From Clostridia bacterium (lineage in GTDB: Bacteria; Bacillota; Clostridia; Christensenellales; DTU072), in contig JAQVME010000085.1 in the NCBI GenBank assembly GCA_028703745.1, forward strand, positions 1 through 6,287: 6,287 nt of DNA, read 5' to 3'. Made by a program: the position numbers and the translations under genes. The notes beneath the pieces are model-generated. The model saw nothing but the letters and a program-made list of their open reading frames with translations. It was not told where the DNA came from and made no database searches. This document shows, piece after piece, positions 5,429 to 6,287 of the stretch; the first letter of the stretch is position 1, and the number at the start of each line of letters is the position of its first letter.

Positions 5429-6287
5429 ATGGAAATTGATTACAAATCCGCCGGCGTGGACGTAGAGGCAGGATACAAGGCGGTCAGCCTTATGAAAAAA
5501 TATGTCAAAGAAACCTATAACGACAGCGTGCTGGGTGATTTGGGCAGCTTCGGCGGCTTTTTTGCGCTTGATGACGACCCGCGCGGAGACGTGCTGGTTG
5601 CCGGCACCGATGGCGTGGGCACAAAGCTGAAGTACGCCTTCATAAGCGAAAGGCACGACACAATCGGTATTGACGCCGTGGCAATGTGTGTCAACGATAT
5701 AGTATGTCAGGGCGCGAGACCGCTTATTTTTCTAGACTATATAGCATTGCCAAAGCTTATTCCCGAGAAGGTAGCCGAGATAGTCAAGGGAGTTTCTGCA
5801 GGCTGCAAGCTTGCAGGCTGCGCTCTTATCGGAGGAGAGACTGCCGAAATGCCCGGTTTTTATACCGAGGGCGAGTACGATATAGCAGGGTTCAGCTGCG
5901 GTATCGTAAAGAGAGACAAAATCATATCCGGCAAGGAAATAAAAGAGGGCGATTTACTCATAGGTATAGCGTCGTCGGGTATACACAGCAACGGCTATTC
6001 GCTGGTGCGCAGACTTTTTGGCGAGAATATAAAAATGCTCTCAAAATTTGACGAGGAGCTGGGCGCAAGACCTATTGATGTGCTGCTGACTCCTACGCGT
6101 ATTTACGTTAAGAGTATTCTTACTTTAATTAGCAAACTAAAAGTCAACGGCATTGCCCATATCACGGGCGGCGGTTTCATCGAGAACGTACCCCGTATGT
6201 TCCCCGAGGGTCTGGGCGCCGAAATAAGCATTGACTCCTACGAGGTGCCAAAAATTTTCAGAGCCCTCCAAAAAAAGGCAGGCATAC
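5429..6287 (+). CDS. purM: Phosphoribosylformylglycinamidine cyclo-ligase (AIR synthetase) PurM, 3' partial
   Basis: PurM closes the imidazole ring, converting FGAM and ATP to AIR, which is upstream of the PurE and PurC steps. The frame runs from the ATG at 5429 to the window edge with no stop, giving 286 residues of an expected 340-350. Motifs are YKSAGVDVEAGYKAV (5-19), LGDLGSFGGFF (35-45), the ATP-binding GTDGVGTKLK (59-68), IDAVAMCVNDIVCQGA (81-96), LIGGETAEMPGFY (133-145), SSGIHSNGYSLVR (182-194) and HITGGGFIENVPR (244-256). The ribosome binding site is modest: AAGGA at 5412-5416 or GGACGG at 5414-5419, a little far from or weaker than ideal. The N-terminus matches the usual family start. 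The 17-base gap to purC indicates one operon. Confidence 0.96.
   Translation, partial: MEIDYKSAGVDVEAGYKAVSLMKKYVKETYNDSVLGDLGSFGGFFALDDDPRGDVLVAGTDGVGTKLKYAFISERHDTIGIDAVAMCVNDIVCQGARPLIFLDYIALPKLIPEKVAEIVKGVSAGCKLAGCALIGGETAEMPGFYTEGEYDIAGFSCGIVKRDKIISGKEIKEGDLLIGIASSGIHSNGYSLVRRLFGENIKMLSKFDEELGARPIDVLLTPTRIYVKSILTLISKLKVNGIAHITGGGFIENVPRMFPEGLGAEISIDSYEVPKIFRALQKKAGI

Noticed and set aside
1..6287. Mobile elements, CRISPR arrays, tRNA genes and toxin-antitoxin or defence genes.
   Set aside because: I saw no transposase or integrase motifs, no regularly spaced direct repeats, no tRNA cloverleaf and no defence-type domains on either strand.

Overview
This window reads as chromosomal DNA from a low-to-mid GC Gram-positive anaerobe of the Clostridia. 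The reasons are a guanine riboswitch with a transcription-terminating platform, strong GGAGG ribosome binding sites, a Clostridia-like PurE (AGKAAHLAG motif), and a large secreted protein with InlB-type and BspA-type leucine-rich repeats, which is common in gut and rumen Clostridia. The lineage is an inference; no rRNA or phylogenetic marker is present. Every gene is on the + strand, and no stretch longer than 300 bases lacks a gene.

Layout. (1) Positions 2-2359 hold the 3' part of a large surface or secreted protein gene whose start lies before the window. (2) Positions 2360-2639 (280 bases) are regulatory: a promoter with a perfect TTGACA, a guanine-class purine riboswitch, an antiterminator/terminator switch, an AT-rich inverted repeat and a strong ribosome binding site. 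(3) Positions 2640-4082 encode an NCS2/AzgA-type purine permease (PbuG-like). (4) Positions 4083-4216 hold a strong GC-rich hairpin and a weaker stem-loop, but no convincing promoter. (5) Positions 4217-6287 hold purE, purC and the first 286 codons of purM, a tightly packed de novo purine synthesis cluster that continues past the window.

How they work together. When guanine or hypoxanthine is abundant, the aptamer should lock its P1 helix, free the terminator at 2546-2566 and shut off the permease. When purine is scarce, the 3' strands of P1 and P3 can pair with the terminator's 5' arm and let transcription continue into the permease. The pur genes sit directly downstream with no clear promoter of their own. 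They may therefore be partly under the same riboswitch, with the hairpin at 4139-4173 tuning read-through. That link is inference.

I see no evidence of a new class of biological system. The most informative feature is the riboswitch, whose mutually exclusive helices can be traced base by base. The purM frame is open at the window's 3' end, so a search restricted to stop-terminated ORFs would miss it.
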